64,000 nt of DNA, taken from NCBI RefSeq assembly GCF_002312805.1, contig NZ_NMUA01000002.1, forward strand, positions 1 through 64,000, given 5' to 3'. Source of the stretch: Sphingobium sp. D43FB (lineage in GTDB: Bacteria > Pseudomonadota > Alphaproteobacteria > Sphingomonadales > Sphingomonadaceae). The notes under the pieces were generated by a model. It made no database searches. It saw nothing but the letters and a program-made list of their open reading frames with translations, and was not told the origin of the DNA. Positions 25,662 through 34,512 of the stretch are shown one piece after another; the first letter of the stretch is position 1; each line of letters starts with the position of its first letter. The translations under genes were made by a program, and so were the position numbers.

Positions 25662-26348
25662 ATGAGCGGAACCATCAAACTGCACGAAAGCTGGCGTGAG
25701 GCGTTAGCCGACCAGTTCGCCGCCCCGCATATGCAGGGGCTGAAAGCCTTTCTGGAGGCGGAGAAGGCCGCAGGCAAACGCATTTTCCCCAAGGGCAGCG
25801 ACTATTTCCGCGCGCTCGATCTCACCCCGCTCGATCAGGTCAAGGTCGTGATATTGGGGCAAGACCCCTATCATGGTGAGGGTCAGGCGCATGGCCTGTG
25901 CTTTTCGGTGCAGCCCGGCGTGCGGACGCCGCCTTCGCTCGGCAATATCTATAAGGAGATGGAGAGCGACTTGGGGATTGCTCGGGCCGGGCATGGCTTT
26001 CTGGAACATTGGGCGCGACAGGGGGTGCTGCTGCTCAACAGCGTGCTGACGGTCGAGATGGGCCGGGCGGCGTCGCATCAGGGCAAAGGCTGGGAGCTGT
26101 TTACCGATGCGATCGTGCGGCTGGTGGCGCAGAAAGAGGAGCCGGTCGTGTTCCTGCTATGGGGCGCCTATGCCCAGCGCAAGGCGGGCTTCGTCGATCA
26201 GAGCCGCCATCTGATCCTGAAATCCGCCCACCCTTCCCCGCTGTCGGCGCATAATGGCTTTCTGGGATCGCGGCCCTTTTCGCAGGCTAATGCCTTTCTG
26301 GAAGCGCAGGGTCGCGGGGGCATCGACTGGGCGCTGCCGCCGCTATGA
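25662..26348 (+). CDS. ung: Uracil-DNA glycosylase
   Basis: The 228-residue family-1 UDG has the water-activating motif [18 protein letters not shown] and the C-terminal [17 protein letters not shown] loop. It removes uracil from DNA in base-excision repair. The ATG at 25662 gives [11 protein letters not shown]. Its stop overlaps the ATG of a tiny zinc-ribbon gene. Confidence 0.97.
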   Translation: MSGTIKLHESWREALADQFAAPHMQGLKAFLEAEKAAGKRIFPKGSDYFRALDLTPLDQVKVVILGQDPYHGEGQAHGLCFSVQPGVRTPPSLGNIYKEMESDLGIARAGHGFLEHWARQGVLLLNSVLTVEMGRAASHQGKGWELFTDAIVRLVAQKEEPVVFLLWGAYAQRKAGFVDQSRHLILKSAHPSPLSAHNGFLGSRPFSQANAFLEAQGRGGIDWALPPL

Positions 26349-26524
26349 AACGCACCCGGCTCAGCGTCTGCGCGCGCAAGCGGCGCTATGGGTCGGAGGA
26401 GGAAGCGCGGGAGGCGATGGTGCGCGCCGCGATTATATTGCGGCCCTATCGCTGCGACCGGTGCGAGATGTTCCACCTGACCAGCCGGACCAAGGGCAAG
26501 CGCGTCGCGCGGCCGGAGGGGTAA
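26345..26524 (+). CDS. Small zinc-ribbon-like protein, 59 residues
   Basis: ATG overlaps the ung stop (ATGA). The product starts [20 protein letters not shown], contains one helix ([15 protein letters not shown]) and then [20 protein letters not shown]9, the CxxC pair and the nearby His could form a metal site. Small basic proteins with a CxxC...HLTS pattern are common in alphaproteobacteria and have no known function. Codon use matches the neighbours, and the overlap suggests co-translation with ung. Confidence 0.75.
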   Translation: MKRTRLSVCARKRRYGSEEEAREAMVRAAIILRPYRCDRCEMFHLTSRTKGKRVARPEG

Positions 26525-26541
26525 GCGTTCTATCGTTTGCC

Positions 26542-26585
26542 CAAAAAGGGTTGAGGCCCGGTCCTGCTTGCGCAGGCCGAGCCTC
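26542..26585 (-). terminator. Terminator of rpoZ
   Basis: On the minus strand GAGGC-CGGCCTGC pairs with GCAGG-CCG-GCCTC around a GCAA tetraloop, followed by AACCCTTTTTGG. Confidence 0.75.
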
Positions 26586-26611
26586 TTTCCCTCTCCAAAC
26601 GGATAAGGCGA

Positions 26612-26956
26612 TCAGCCGTCGTAGTCGCCGCCGATATTCTGGTTGCGCGGCGGCGCGGCGGCGGTGAGGCGGAGGGCCTCAGCCGACTGGGCGATCGAGC
26701 CGATTTCATCGGGGGTGTCGTCATCGTCAATCTGCACCTTCTGCAGCGACGCGACGAGCGAGTGATGCAGTTCGTCAGGCAGAACGGTCTCTTCCGCGAT
26801 TTCGCGCAGAGCGACGACGGGGTTCTTGTCGCGGTCGCGATCGACCGTCAGTTCGGCCCCGCCGGAAATTTCCCGCGCGCGCTGAGCGGCGAGAAGGACG
26901 AGGTCAAAACGGTTGGTAACTTTGTCGACGCAATCTTCGACGGTGACGCGGGCCAA
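26612..26956 (-). CDS. rpoZ: RNA polymerase subunit omega
   Basis: The 114-residue protein starts [20 protein letters not shown] and continues [15 protein letters not shown], the conserved omega/RPB6 core, with [16 protein letters not shown] after it. It helps assemble and stabilise RNA polymerase. It ends in a strong hairpin terminator. Confidence 0.97.
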   Translation of the reverse strand: MARVTVEDCVDKVTNRFDLVLLAAQRAREISGGAELTVDRDRDKNPVVALREIAEETVLPDELHHSLVASLQKVQIDDDDTPDEIGSIAQSAEALRLTAAAPPRNQNIGGDYDG

Positions 26957-27081
26957 ACAGGGCCTCCTGAATACAGCGAAGGGAAATTTCGAATTCGTCG
27001 CCTAGCAGCATGACCCATGGGAGTCAATGAAAAGGGCATAAGGCCTTGGCAAATCATGGCGCAAACGGGCATGAGGCGCAG

Positions 27082-28296
27082 ATGGCGATCAACGATCAAG
27101 CCCCGCCGCTGGCCGATGCGGACAGCGAAGCGGACGATATCACCATCATGCTGGCGGGCAACCGGCTGCGGCTCATCACGCAAGGAACGGCGTTGCGCAA
27201 GGCGCTGATCGACCTGATCGAAGGGGCGCGCCATAGCCTGAAACTCTATTATTATATCTTCGCCGATGATGGCAGCGGCGTGCTGGTGCGGGACGCGCTG
27301 GTCGCGGCGCGGGCACGCGGGGTCGCCGTGACGCTGATGGTCGATGGCTTCGGGTCGGGCAAGACGCCCGACAGCTTCTTTGCCCCGCTCATCGACGCGG
27401 GCGCGCATTTCGGGCGATTCGGGACGCGGCGATCGACCCGCTACCTGATCCGCAATCATCAGAAGATGGCGATTGCCGACGACCAGCGGCTGATGATCGG
27501 CGGCTTCAATATCGAGGATGGCTATTTCGGCATCCCGGCGGATGGTTGCTGGTGTGACCTCGGGCTGATGATCGAGGGCGATCAGGTCGAGGCGATGACG
27601 CGCTGGTACGGGCAATTGTGGCGCTGGGTCTCGACGCGCAAGCAACGCTTCCGCACCCTGCGGCGGATGGTCCGGGGCTGGAATCCGAGCCTGCATCCGC
27701 AACAGGCCGACCCCTTTCGCTGGCTGGTCGGTGGTCCCACCCGGCGGCTGAGCCCATGGGCGAAAGTGGTCAAGCATGACATGGAGCAGGCGCGGCGGGT
27801 CGATATGGTCGCGGCCTATTTTTCGCCGGGCCGGGGTATGCTCAAGCGCATCGCACGGGCGGCGCAGCGGGACGGCGCGCGCCTGATCCTGCCTGCCAAG
27901 TCGGACAATGGCGCGACGATCGCGGCGGCACGGCTCTTATACGGGCCGCTGCTCAAGCGCGGGGTGGAGATTGCCGAATATCAGCCGCATAAATTGCATA
28001 TGAAGCTGTTCGTCATCGACGATGCGGTGTTCGTGGGGTCGGCCAATTTCGACATGCGCAGCCTGTTCGTCAATCTGGAGGTGATGCTGCGGATCGAGGA
28101 TGCGGGCTTTGCGGCGGCGGTGCGCCAGATGATCGACCGGCAGGCGGCGCTGAGCCGGACGATCACGCTGGAGAGCCACCGCGCCAGCCGCACGCCGCTC
28201 ACGCTGATCAAGCAATGGATCAGCTATCTGCTGGTAGGGGTGTTGGACTATACCGTCACGCGGCGGCTCAATTTCCGTAACCCGGACGCGGATTGA
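27082..28296 (+). CDS. Cardiolipin synthase-like phospholipase D protein
   Basis: The 404-residue protein has two HKD motifs, NHQKMAIADDQRLMIGGFNI and LHMKLFVIDDAVFVGSANFD, in the arrangement of cardiolipin synthases. It lacks the two N-terminal membrane helices of ClsA and so resembles ClsB/ClsC. Only a C-terminal hydrophobic stretch (LIKQWISYLLVGVLDY) might touch the membrane. The ATG at 27082 is used; the frame is open from a TTG at 27046. Confidence 0.88.
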   Translation: MAINDQAPPLADADSEADDITIMLAGNRLRLITQGTALRKALIDLIEGARHSLKLYYYIFADDGSGVLVRDALVAARARGVAVTLMVDGFGSGKTPDSFFAPLIDAGAHFGRFGTRRSTRYLIRNHQKMAIADDQRLMIGGFNIEDGYFGIPADGCWCDLGLMIEGDQVEAMTRWYGQLWRWVSTRKQRFRTLRRMVRGWNPSLHPQQADPFRWLVGGPTRRLSPWAKVVKHDMEQARRVDMVAAYFSPGRGMLKRIARAAQRDGARLILPAKSDNGATIAAARLLYGPLLKRGVEIAEYQPHKLHMKLFVIDDAVFVGSANFDMRSLFVNLEVMLRIEDAGFAAAVRQMIDRQAALSRTITLESHRASRTPLTLIKQWISYLLVGVLDYTVTRRLNFRNPDAD

Positions 28297-28302
28297 TCGG
28301 TT

Positions 28303-28866
28303 TCAGCGCATGATGAGGTAGAAGCCGACGGCTGCCTTGCCGCCATTTTCGATCACGATGTCGTAGCGATCGGTAAAGAGCGGCAGCCAGGCGCAATCGG
28401 CCTGCGGCCCGCCGACCGGTTTGGCGCAGAGCGTTTCGCCATCCGCGCCATGGACGCGGATCGAGAGCTTCGCCGCGCTGCCATTTGCGGGGGCGACCGA
28501 TATCTGTGCGCGTTGGCCGCCGAGGAATAGCTGGCGCATCGTCACGCTGCCGCCGGGCACCAGCGAGCCGCGCCGATAGGCGGGACCAAGCGCACGGCCG
28601 CGAAAGGCAAGTGTGGACGGGGCCGCGCCATGGGCCTGTGCTTCATGCGTCCAGCGGGCGGCAAGATCCTCCTGCCCCTCGGCCGGAGTGGCACCAAGCG
28701 CCTTCAAGGCCTGGACAGTGTCGAGCAGGGCGGCGTGGTTGCCGCTGGCATGGGCGGCATCGCCCTCCAGCAAGGTCCGCAGCACCGGATCGGCAGGTCG
28801 CATGTCCGCCGCGGGCGCGGCAGGCGCAGCGCCGAGCAGCAAGACGGGCAACAGCCTGATCATCAA
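28303..28866 (-). CDS. Exported protein of unknown function, third gene of the two-component operon
   Basis: The 187-residue protein has a signal peptide (MMIRLLPVLLLGAAPAAPAA), then a helical part (30-90) and a beta-rich C-terminal part (GSVTMRQLFLGGQRAQISVA ... LFTDRYDIVIENGG) resembling small lipid- or sugar-binding beta-sandwiches. Two cysteines (in TLCAKP and DCAWLP) could form a disulfide. Its ATG overlaps the stop of the histidine kinase, so it may be an output of, or partner to, that sensor. No family was recognised. Confidence 0.75.
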   Translation of the reverse strand: MMIRLLPVLLLGAAPAAPAADMRPADPVLRTLLEGDAAHASGNHAALLDTVQALKALGATPAEGQEDLAARWTHEAQAHGAAPSTLAFRGRALGPAYRRGSLVPGGSVTMRQLFLGGQRAQISVAPANGSAAKLSIRVHGADGETLCAKPVGGPQADCAWLPLFTDRYDIVIENGGKAAVGFYLIMR

Positions 28867-30209
28867 TCATCCTCCGGCTGGACGACGAAACGCGCGCCGG
28901 GCGCGGCGTCCTCCACATGAAGGGAAAGGTCATGCCGCTGTGCGATCGCTCTGGCAAGCGACAAGCCGAGGCCATGCCCCCCGCCCTGCGCGCCGTCGAG
29001 CCGGACATAGCGTTCGAACACGCGATCGCGATCGGCAGCGGGGATGCCGGGTCCGTCATCCTGCACGACGATATGCGGTCCCACCGACAGGGTAAGCGAC
29101 ACAGTGCCGCCGCTCGGCACATATTTGAACGCATTGTCGAGCAGGTTGGAGAGCAGGCGCGTCATCTGCATCGGGTCGGCGCGCAGCATGACGCCGGGCG
29201 CGATGCGGGCGTGGAAGCCGATCCCCAATTCTTCCGCGCTGGCGCCATAGAGGTCGGCCAGATTGTCGGCAATCTCGCTGAGATTGGTATCGAGCAGGCC
29301 GCGCAGGTCGCCGCGCATCGCCTGCGTCCCCGCAATATCGAGCAGCGAATCGAGCAGGCGCACGACATTGCGTATCTCGCCGCGCGACTGGTCGAGCGTG
29401 CGCAGCAATTCCTCGTCCTGCGTCCCCTGCATCGCTTTGAGGATGCGGGTGTCGAGATGCATCAGCGGGGTGCGGATTTCATGCGCGGTCTGGTCCGACA
29501 CGGCGCGCTGCGCCTCGATCAGCCGTTCGACCTGGTCGAGCATCGCATTGGTGTTGGCGGCCAGTTCGGCCAGCTCGTCATTTTCGCCAGCGCCCGGCGC
29601 CCGCGCGGTGATGCGCCCGGCGCGTACGGCGGCGAAGGCGGCGTTGACCGTTTCGACCCGGCGGCGCAGGCGGCGCGCCGCGAAATGCCCGGCGGCGAGG
29701 CTAAGCAGCGCGATGACCGCGCCCGCCCCGGCAAAGGCCATGGCCAGCCGGGCGAGCAGCGCCTCCCCGCGATAATTGCTGCGCCCGACCAGCAGCCGCG
29801 TGTCGCCGCCCAGCCGGGTCGCGCGCGCGAACATCGTGTCGCCGCCGGGCAGCGTAACGAAGCGCGCCTCCGACACTTCGGGCGCGATGGCAGGCCAGCG
29901 GTCGAGATTGCCCGCCAGACGACGCCCGTCCCCATCGACGAGCAGATACCAGCCACGCTCGCCATCCTCGCGCTCCACCGCCATCCGATCGGCAATGCGC
30001 GCGCGCAGTTCGGCGGTGCCGCCGCTGACCTGAATGTCGGCCAGTCCGGCGAGGTCGGTATCGACCTCGCGCGCCAGCATTGCCCGACCGTCAGCCGCGA
30101 CGATATTGCGCACCACCAGGAACAGGGCCAGCGTGGACAGGAGGCTGACCAGCAAAGCGGACAACATCACCCGGCCAAAGACCGAGCGGAACAGGTCGGG
30201 TTTAGGCAC
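28863..30209 (-). CDS. Sensor histidine kinase
   Basis: The 448-residue protein has two membrane helices flanking a periplasmic domain of about 110 residues, HAMP, the H-box SDQTAHEIRTPLMHLDTRI, the N-box NLLDNAFKYV and the G1 box VQDDGPGIP. It would phosphorylate the response regulator encoded just upstream. The GTG at 30209, overlapping the regulator stop by 8 bases, is preferred over the ATG at 30236. Stimulus unknown. Confidence 0.93.
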   Translation of the reverse strand: MPKPDLFRSVFGRVMLSALLVSLLSTLALFLVVRNIVAADGRAMLAREVDTDLAGLADIQVSGGTAELRARIADRMAVEREDGERGWYLLVDGDGRRLAGNLDRWPAIAPEVSEARFVTLPGGDTMFARATRLGGDTRLLVGRSNYRGEALLARLAMAFAGAGAVIALLSLAAGHFAARRLRRRVETVNAAFAAVRAGRITARAPGAGENDELAELAANTNAMLDQVERLIEAQRAVSDQTAHEIRTPLMHLDTRILKAMQGTQDEELLRTLDQSRGEIRNVVRLLDSLLDIAGTQAMRGDLRGLLDTNLSEIADNLADLYGASAEELGIGFHARIAPGVMLRADPMQMTRLLSNLLDNAFKYVPSGGTVSLTLSVGPHIVVQDDGPGIPAADRDRVFERYVRLDGAQGGGHGLGLSLARAIAQRHDLSLHVEDAAPGARFVVQPEDD

Positions 30210-30918
30210 CCGGCGATCCCGGCGATCCGGCGGCAATCAGGCGATAGCCGGTGCCCCACACGGTTTCGAGGACGGGGCCATCAAACCCCTCCTCCAGCTT
30301 GCGGCGCAGGCGGCCGACATTGACGTCCACCACATTGGTCTGCGGATCGAAGCTGAGTTTCCAGACATGGCGCAGCAGCATCTCGCGCGTCACCACTTCG
30401 CCCGCATGGTCCATCAGATAGCGGAACAACTCGAACTCCTTGGGCGACAGCGCAAGGTGGCGGCCCTGGCGAAAGGCGGTGCGCGCCTTCACATGGCATT
30501 CGAGGTCGCCGAACAGCAGCACCGGATCATGGGTGGAGCGGCTGGCCCGGCGCCACAGCGCGCGGACGCGGGCGACCAGTTCGTCCGGTTCGAACGGCTT
30601 GGCGAGATAGTCGTCGACGCCGCTTTCAAGGCCCTCGACCCGATGTTCGCTGCGGCCGAGCGCGGAGAGCATCAACACTGGCGCGCCGATCCCGGCGACG
30701 CGCAAGCGGGTAACGATGTCGATGCCGGTCAGATGGGGGAGCATCCGGTCGAGGATGATGACGTCGTGCGCGCCGCTGCCCGCACGGTGCAGGCCGATGC
30801 GGCCATCCTCCGCCTGGTCCACGACCATGCCTGCCTGGGTGAGGATAGCGGCGATGTTGGCGCGCGCTGCGGCGTCATCCTCCACCACCAGCACATTGAT
30901 CGATTCCTGTTGCGCCAT
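30202..30918 (-). CDS. OmpR/PhoB-family response regulator
   Basis: The 238-residue protein has a receiver domain with phospho-acceptor Asp57 (VIILDRMLP), an acidic pair at about 14-15 and Lys in DDYLAKPF. The winged-helix output domain holds LSPKEFELFRYLMDH and TNVVDVNVGRLRRKL, VWGTGYRL. It is the first gene of a regulator-kinase-exported protein operon read leftwards. Confidence 0.95.
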   Translation of the reverse strand: MAQQESINVLVVEDDAAARANIAAILTQAGMVVDQAEDGRIGLHRAGSGAHDVIILDRMLPHLTGIDIVTRLRVAGIGAPVLMLSALGRSEHRVEGLESGVDDYLAKPFEPDELVARVRALWRRASRSTHDPVLLFGDLECHVKARTAFRQGRHLALSPKEFELFRYLMDHAGEVVTREMLLRHVWKLSFDPQTNVVDVNVGRLRRKLEEGFDGPVLETVWGTGYRLIAAGSPGSPGA

Positions 30919-30996
30919 ATCGTCCCCCGCCTCGCAAATACCGGCAAAGGCCGCCAGTTACAAAGGCTGTTATGGGGACGAGATGAGGCGTGATGC

Positions 30997-31827
30997 TCAG
31001 ATTTTGAGCGCGTTGCGGAACATGACGAAGGCGATGACGATCAAATACACGCCGAATATCTTCTTGAGCGGCTTGGCGGGCAGCGCATGGGCGACGGCCA
31101 CGCCGAGCGGCGCGGTCAGTACCGACATGGAGGCGATGGCGAGCGTGGCAGGCACGTTGACATAGCCGAGCGACCCCCAGGGCAGGCCGCTTTCCTTGAG
31201 GCCGATGAGCGCGAAGCCGATCGCGCTGGGGATGGCGATCAGCGTGCCGACGCCCGATGCGGTGGCGATGGCACGGTGGATGGAACGGCCGCACAGCGTC
31301 ATCACCATGATCGCGATCGTGCCGCCGCCAATGCCGAGCAGCGCGGAAAAAGTGCCCAGCCCGCCCGCGATGCCGACACGGGCGATGCCCGATGGCATGT
31401 CCTGGCTGATCACCTTGTCGCCGACCTTGGGCAACAGGAAGTTGAGCGACATCAGGAACACGCCGCCTGCAAAGATCATCGTGAGGATATGGCCATCGAC
31501 ATGGCCCGCGAGCAGCACGCCGACGCCATCCCCCAGGATGATCCACGGTGCCCAGGTCTTGAGGATTTCAAACTCCACCGCGCCACGCTTGGCATGGGAA
31601 AGGAGCGACCGGATCGAGGTAACGATGATGGTGGCGGCCGACGTGCCGATGGCGACATGGGCGATCGCTTCGGGCGTGCCGCCGAGCAGCGGCAGGACGA
31701 CGAACAGCGCAGGCACGACGACGAAACCGCCGCCAATGCCGAAAATCCCAGCCGCGAAACCCGCAAACAGGCCAGCGGCCAGCATCGAAAGCAGCGGCAC
31801 CAACCAGGTCATGACATCGCCGTTCAT
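30997..31827 (-). CDS. TauE/SafE-family permease
   Basis: The 276-residue protein has about eight membrane segments and the paired TauE motif: AAGIFGIGGGFVVVPALFV in the first half and SALLGIGGGTIAIMVMTL in the second. Family members export sulfite or sulfoacetate or take up anions. No sulfur-metabolism gene is adjacent, so the substrate is open. The ATG at 31827 replaces the longer frame that begins at 32025. Confidence 0.88.
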   Translation of the reverse strand: MNGDVMTWLVPLLSMLAAGLFAGFAAGIFGIGGGFVVVPALFVVLPLLGGTPEAIAHVAIGTSAATIIVTSIRSLLSHAKRGAVEFEILKTWAPWIILGDGVGVLLAGHVDGHILTMIFAGGVFLMSLNFLLPKVGDKVISQDMPSGIARVGIAGGLGTFSALLGIGGGTIAIMVMTLCGRSIHRAIATASGVGTLIAIPSAIGFALIGLKESGLPWGSLGYVNVPATLAIASMSVLTAPLGVAVAHALPAKPLKKIFGVYLIVIAFVMFRNALKI

Positions 31828-32055
31828 CAGCGCGCTCCCATGGCTGGCGTGAGGCCGGTGGCCAGGCTGTCGGTGCCCCGGACAAACAAGGCGGCGAATG
31901 AAACTAGATCGACCATGTCGTAAAACCATGCCTCTCTTCGGCGGAACCAGAGCAAGGGGCTGACAGGACAGGTCCCTTGGCTGGCTAGACGAACAAGGTC
32001 GACAAATCCGCACCTTGTCCGACACAAGTCGGACACAAAGGCGGCGCGGGCTTGG

Positions 32056-33171
32056 TCAGTCGAGCAGATCTTCGGCGGGCGTATAGGGCAGGTCGAGCGC
32101 GTCGGCGACGGCGCGATAGGTGAGTTTGCCCTGGGCCACGTTGAGGCCCGCGCGCAGGTGCGGATCAGCGCGCAACGCGCCCTTCCAGCCGAGGTCCGCA
32201 ATCCGCAGCGCATGGGGCAAGGTCACGTTATTGAGCGCATAGGTGCTGGTGCGCGCGACCGCGCCGGGCATGTTGGCGACGCAATAATGGACGATGCCAT
32301 CGACGATATAGGTGGGGTCGGCATGGGTGGTGGCGTGGCTGGTTTCGAAACAACCACCCTGGTCGATTGCGACATCGACCAGCACCGCGCCTTTCTTCAT
32401 GGTTTGAAGCATGGCCGCGCTGACCAGCTTGGGCGCGGCCGCGCCGGGGATCAGCACCGCGCCGATCACCAGGTCCGCATCGGCCACGCAGTCGGCGAGG
32501 TTGGCGCGGTTGGAAAAGCGCGTCTTGGCCCGCGCCTCGAAATACATGCCGAGTTTTTCCAGCACTTCGGGGCTGCGGTCGAGGATGGTGACGTCCGCGC
32601 CCAGCCCCGCCGCCATCTGCGCCGCGTTGAAGCCGACGACACCGCCGCCGATCACCGCGACCTTGGCGGGCAGGACGCCGGGCACGCCGCCCAGCAAGAC
32701 GCCGCGCCCGCCATGCGCCTTTTCCAGCGCGGTCGCGCCGGCCTGGATCGCCATGCGGCCCGCGACCTGGCTCATCGGCTTGAGCAGCGGCAGGCCGCCA
32801 TGCGCGTCGGTCACGGTTTCATAGGCGATGCCGATCGCGCCGCTGGCGATCAGGTCGCGCGTCTGATCGGGATCGGGGGCGAGGTGGAGATAGGTGTAGA
32901 GGATCTGGTCGGGCCGCAGCATCGCGCGCTCGGCGGCCTGTGGCTCCTTGACCTTCACGATCATTTCGGCGCGGGCGAAGATCTCGGCGGCGGTGGCGAC
33001 GATCTGCGCGCCCGCCTTTTCATAGAGGGCGTCATGCGCACCGATCCCCTCCCCTGCCCCGCTTTCGACCAGCACCGCATGGCCATGGGCGGTGAGTTCA
33101 TGGACGCTTTCGGGGGTCAGCCCGACGCGATATTCGTGATTTTTGATTTCCCTGACGGTGCCGACGATCAT
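32056..33171 (-). CDS. ald: Alanine dehydrogenase
   Basis: The 371-residue protein has the AlaDH/PNT pattern: [20 protein letters not shown], the catalytic-His/Lys region, [28 protein letters not shown] (NAD site) and [20 protein letters not shown]. It interconverts L-alanine and pyruvate with NAD. Normal length. Single gene. Confidence 0.96.
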   Translation of the reverse strand: MIVGTVREIKNHEYRVGLTPESVHELTAHGHAVLVESGAGEGIGAHDALYEKAGAQIVATAAEIFARAEMIVKVKEPQAAERAMLRPDQILYTYLHLAPDPDQTRDLIASGAIGIAYETVTDAHGGLPLLKPMSQVAGRMAIQAGATALEKAHGGRGVLLGGVPGVLPAKVAVIGGGVVGFNAAQMAAGLGADVTILDRSPEVLEKLGMYFEARAKTRFSNRANLADCVADADLVIGAVLIPGAAAPKLVSAAMLQTMKKGAVLVDVAIDQGGCFETSHATTHADPTYIVDGIVHYCVANMPGAVARTSTYALNNVTLPHALRIADLGWKGALRADPHLRAGLNVAQGKLTYRAVADALDLPYTPAEDLLD

Positions 33172-33255
33172 GCAATGTCTCCCGATGGCGCGGCGCGTGG
33201 CGGGGCCGCTTTCCTGCAGGATGACATAGCGCGGCGGCGGGCGCGAATGTTCCCT

Positions 33256-34146
33256 TTAGGGAGCCGGACGGACCGGCACCGGCGCATTGCAGATGTCGAC
33301 CCCGCCCGCAGGCAGATCGTAGAAGTCATCCTTCCGATTGGCGCGCAGGCGCAGATAGGCGGCGAAGCTGGGCGAAGCGACGTCCATCGCCTCAAACCGG
33401 GGCTGTTCCGCGGGTGCCAGGTCGCTGGCGAGGCGGACCGAGAGGATCGGGATTTTATGTTCGGTGGCGGTGTAGAAGCCAAGCTCACCGCTGCCGCGCG
33501 GCAGGCTGGACAGATGGGCCATGCCATCGATCACCCGGCCGACGACGGCGATATTGCGATCAAGCTGGCGCGGGGCGTGGCCGATGACGGTGTAGAGTTC
33601 GGCCCCCGTGCCCGCATCGGGCGACAGGTTGCGGCCGACGCCGACAGAAGCATAGCAATGGGGCAGCCAGGCCGCGTCCCCGTTCATCGCCATCGGCCAG
33701 CCATCGACATAGCCGGTTGCGGAAGCATAGGCATCAGGATGAGGCAAGGGCGTGATCGCGAGCCGCACATTGGCGAGCGAGCGGACATAGTCGGCCGGAC
33801 TGGTGGGCATCATGCCGGGCGGCATCGGCTTCTTCTCAGTCGCGTCGCCCCATTGCGTGACATAATTGTCCTGCACCCGGTTGATGCTGGTCCCGTCCCA
33901 CCAATGGGCGCGGGCCAGCGTGCGGATATTGCCGACATGGCGCGGCGCGAAGGCCGGGGCGAGCTGGATCACGACGCGCTTGCCCCCTTCGATCGTCATG
34001 ACGAGCAGGTCTTCGGGCGGAATCGCGCGCCAGGCATCGGCAGGTGCAGTCGCCACGACGGCAGCAGGCGTCGTCGGCGGATCAGCCGCGATGGCGGTTG
34101 AGGCAAGGAGGGAAGCGAGCAGCGCGGGCGCGAAAAACCGGATCAT
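33256..34146 (-). CDS. Exported cyclophilin-type peptidyl-prolyl isomerase
   Basis: The 296-residue protein has a signal peptide ([20 protein letters not shown]) and a divergent cyclophilin domain: [59 protein letters not shown]. Several regions around the active site are expanded. It probably acts in periplasmic folding. The ATG at 34146 is chosen for the signal sequence. Confidence 0.85.
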   Translation of the reverse strand: MIRFFAPALLASLLASTAIAADPPTTPAAVVATAPADAWRAIPPEDLLVMTIEGGKRVVIQLAPAFAPRHVGNIRTLARAHWWDGTSINRVQDNYVTQWGDATEKKPMPPGMMPTSPADYVRSLANVRLAITPLPHPDAYASATGYVDGWPMAMNGDAAWLPHCYASVGVGRNLSPDAGTGAELYTVIGHAPRQLDRNIAVVGRVIDGMAHLSSLPRGSGELGFYTATEHKIPILSVRLASDLAPAEQPRFEAMDVASPSFAAYLRLRANRKDDFYDLPAGGVDICNAPVPVRPAP

Positions 34147-34239
34147 GCCGCAATCAGAGCGCGGCCGCACAGGAAAGTAAAGCATCCCCTTGCCTAGCCG
34201 CCCGCGCCGCGATAGGGAGCGCGACTTCCAGTGCAATGC

Positions 34240-34330
34240 GGAGCGGTGGCCGAGTGGTCGAAGGCGCTCGCCTGGAAAGTGAGTATACGCCAAAAGCGTA
34301 TCCAGGGTTCGAATCCCTGCCGCTCCGCCA
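34240..34330 (+). tRNA. tRNA-Ser (anticodon GGA)
   Basis: The acceptor arm is GGAGCGG (34240-34246) with CCGCTCC (34320-34326), discriminator G and encoded CCA to 34330. The D arm is GGCCGAGTGGTCGAAGGC. The anticodon arm is CTCGC-CTGGAAA-GTGAG with anticodon GGA. A long variable arm (TATACGCC...AAAGCGTA) and T arm CAGGGTTCGAATCCCTG follow. The class II shape with a long variable arm confirms serine. Its 3' end is the probable attachment site of the element that follows. Confidence 0.97.
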
Positions 34331-34445
34331 TTTACCTATTCATCAGCGTTCGCCAAAAGTTGCGGAAAGCCTAGAACTTCTGCGGGTTTTCTGGCCGCGA
34401 TTGGGCGTCGCCGTTCATTGAAATTTGCCCGCAGCCGCGCTAAAA

Positions 34446-34506
34446 TGTGGGGAGTGGTGTGGGGAAATTCTAAAGTGTGGGGAAGCCTGCTCTCATTCTG
34501 TGGGGA
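34446..34506 (+). repeat. Four TGTGGGGA direct repeats, probable integrase arm-type sites
   Basis: Identical octamers start at 34446, 34458, 34476 and 34499, all in the same orientation, between the tRNA and the integrase start codon. A fifth perfect copy lies near the other end of the element at 40450, with a degenerate copy (TGTGGGC) at 40462. The pattern fits arm-type binding sites of P4-like integrases. Confidence 0.7.
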
Positions 34507-34512
34507 ACTGCC

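Noticed and set aside
24560-25792. Longer start for the beta-lactamase-fold gene
   Set aside because: The first 75 residues overlap the ung start region and destroy the signal peptide that begins at 25567.
32158-34101. 647-residue plus-strand frame
   Set aside because: It is antisense to ald and the cyclophilin gene and crosses both genes and their spacer, with no recognisable domain.
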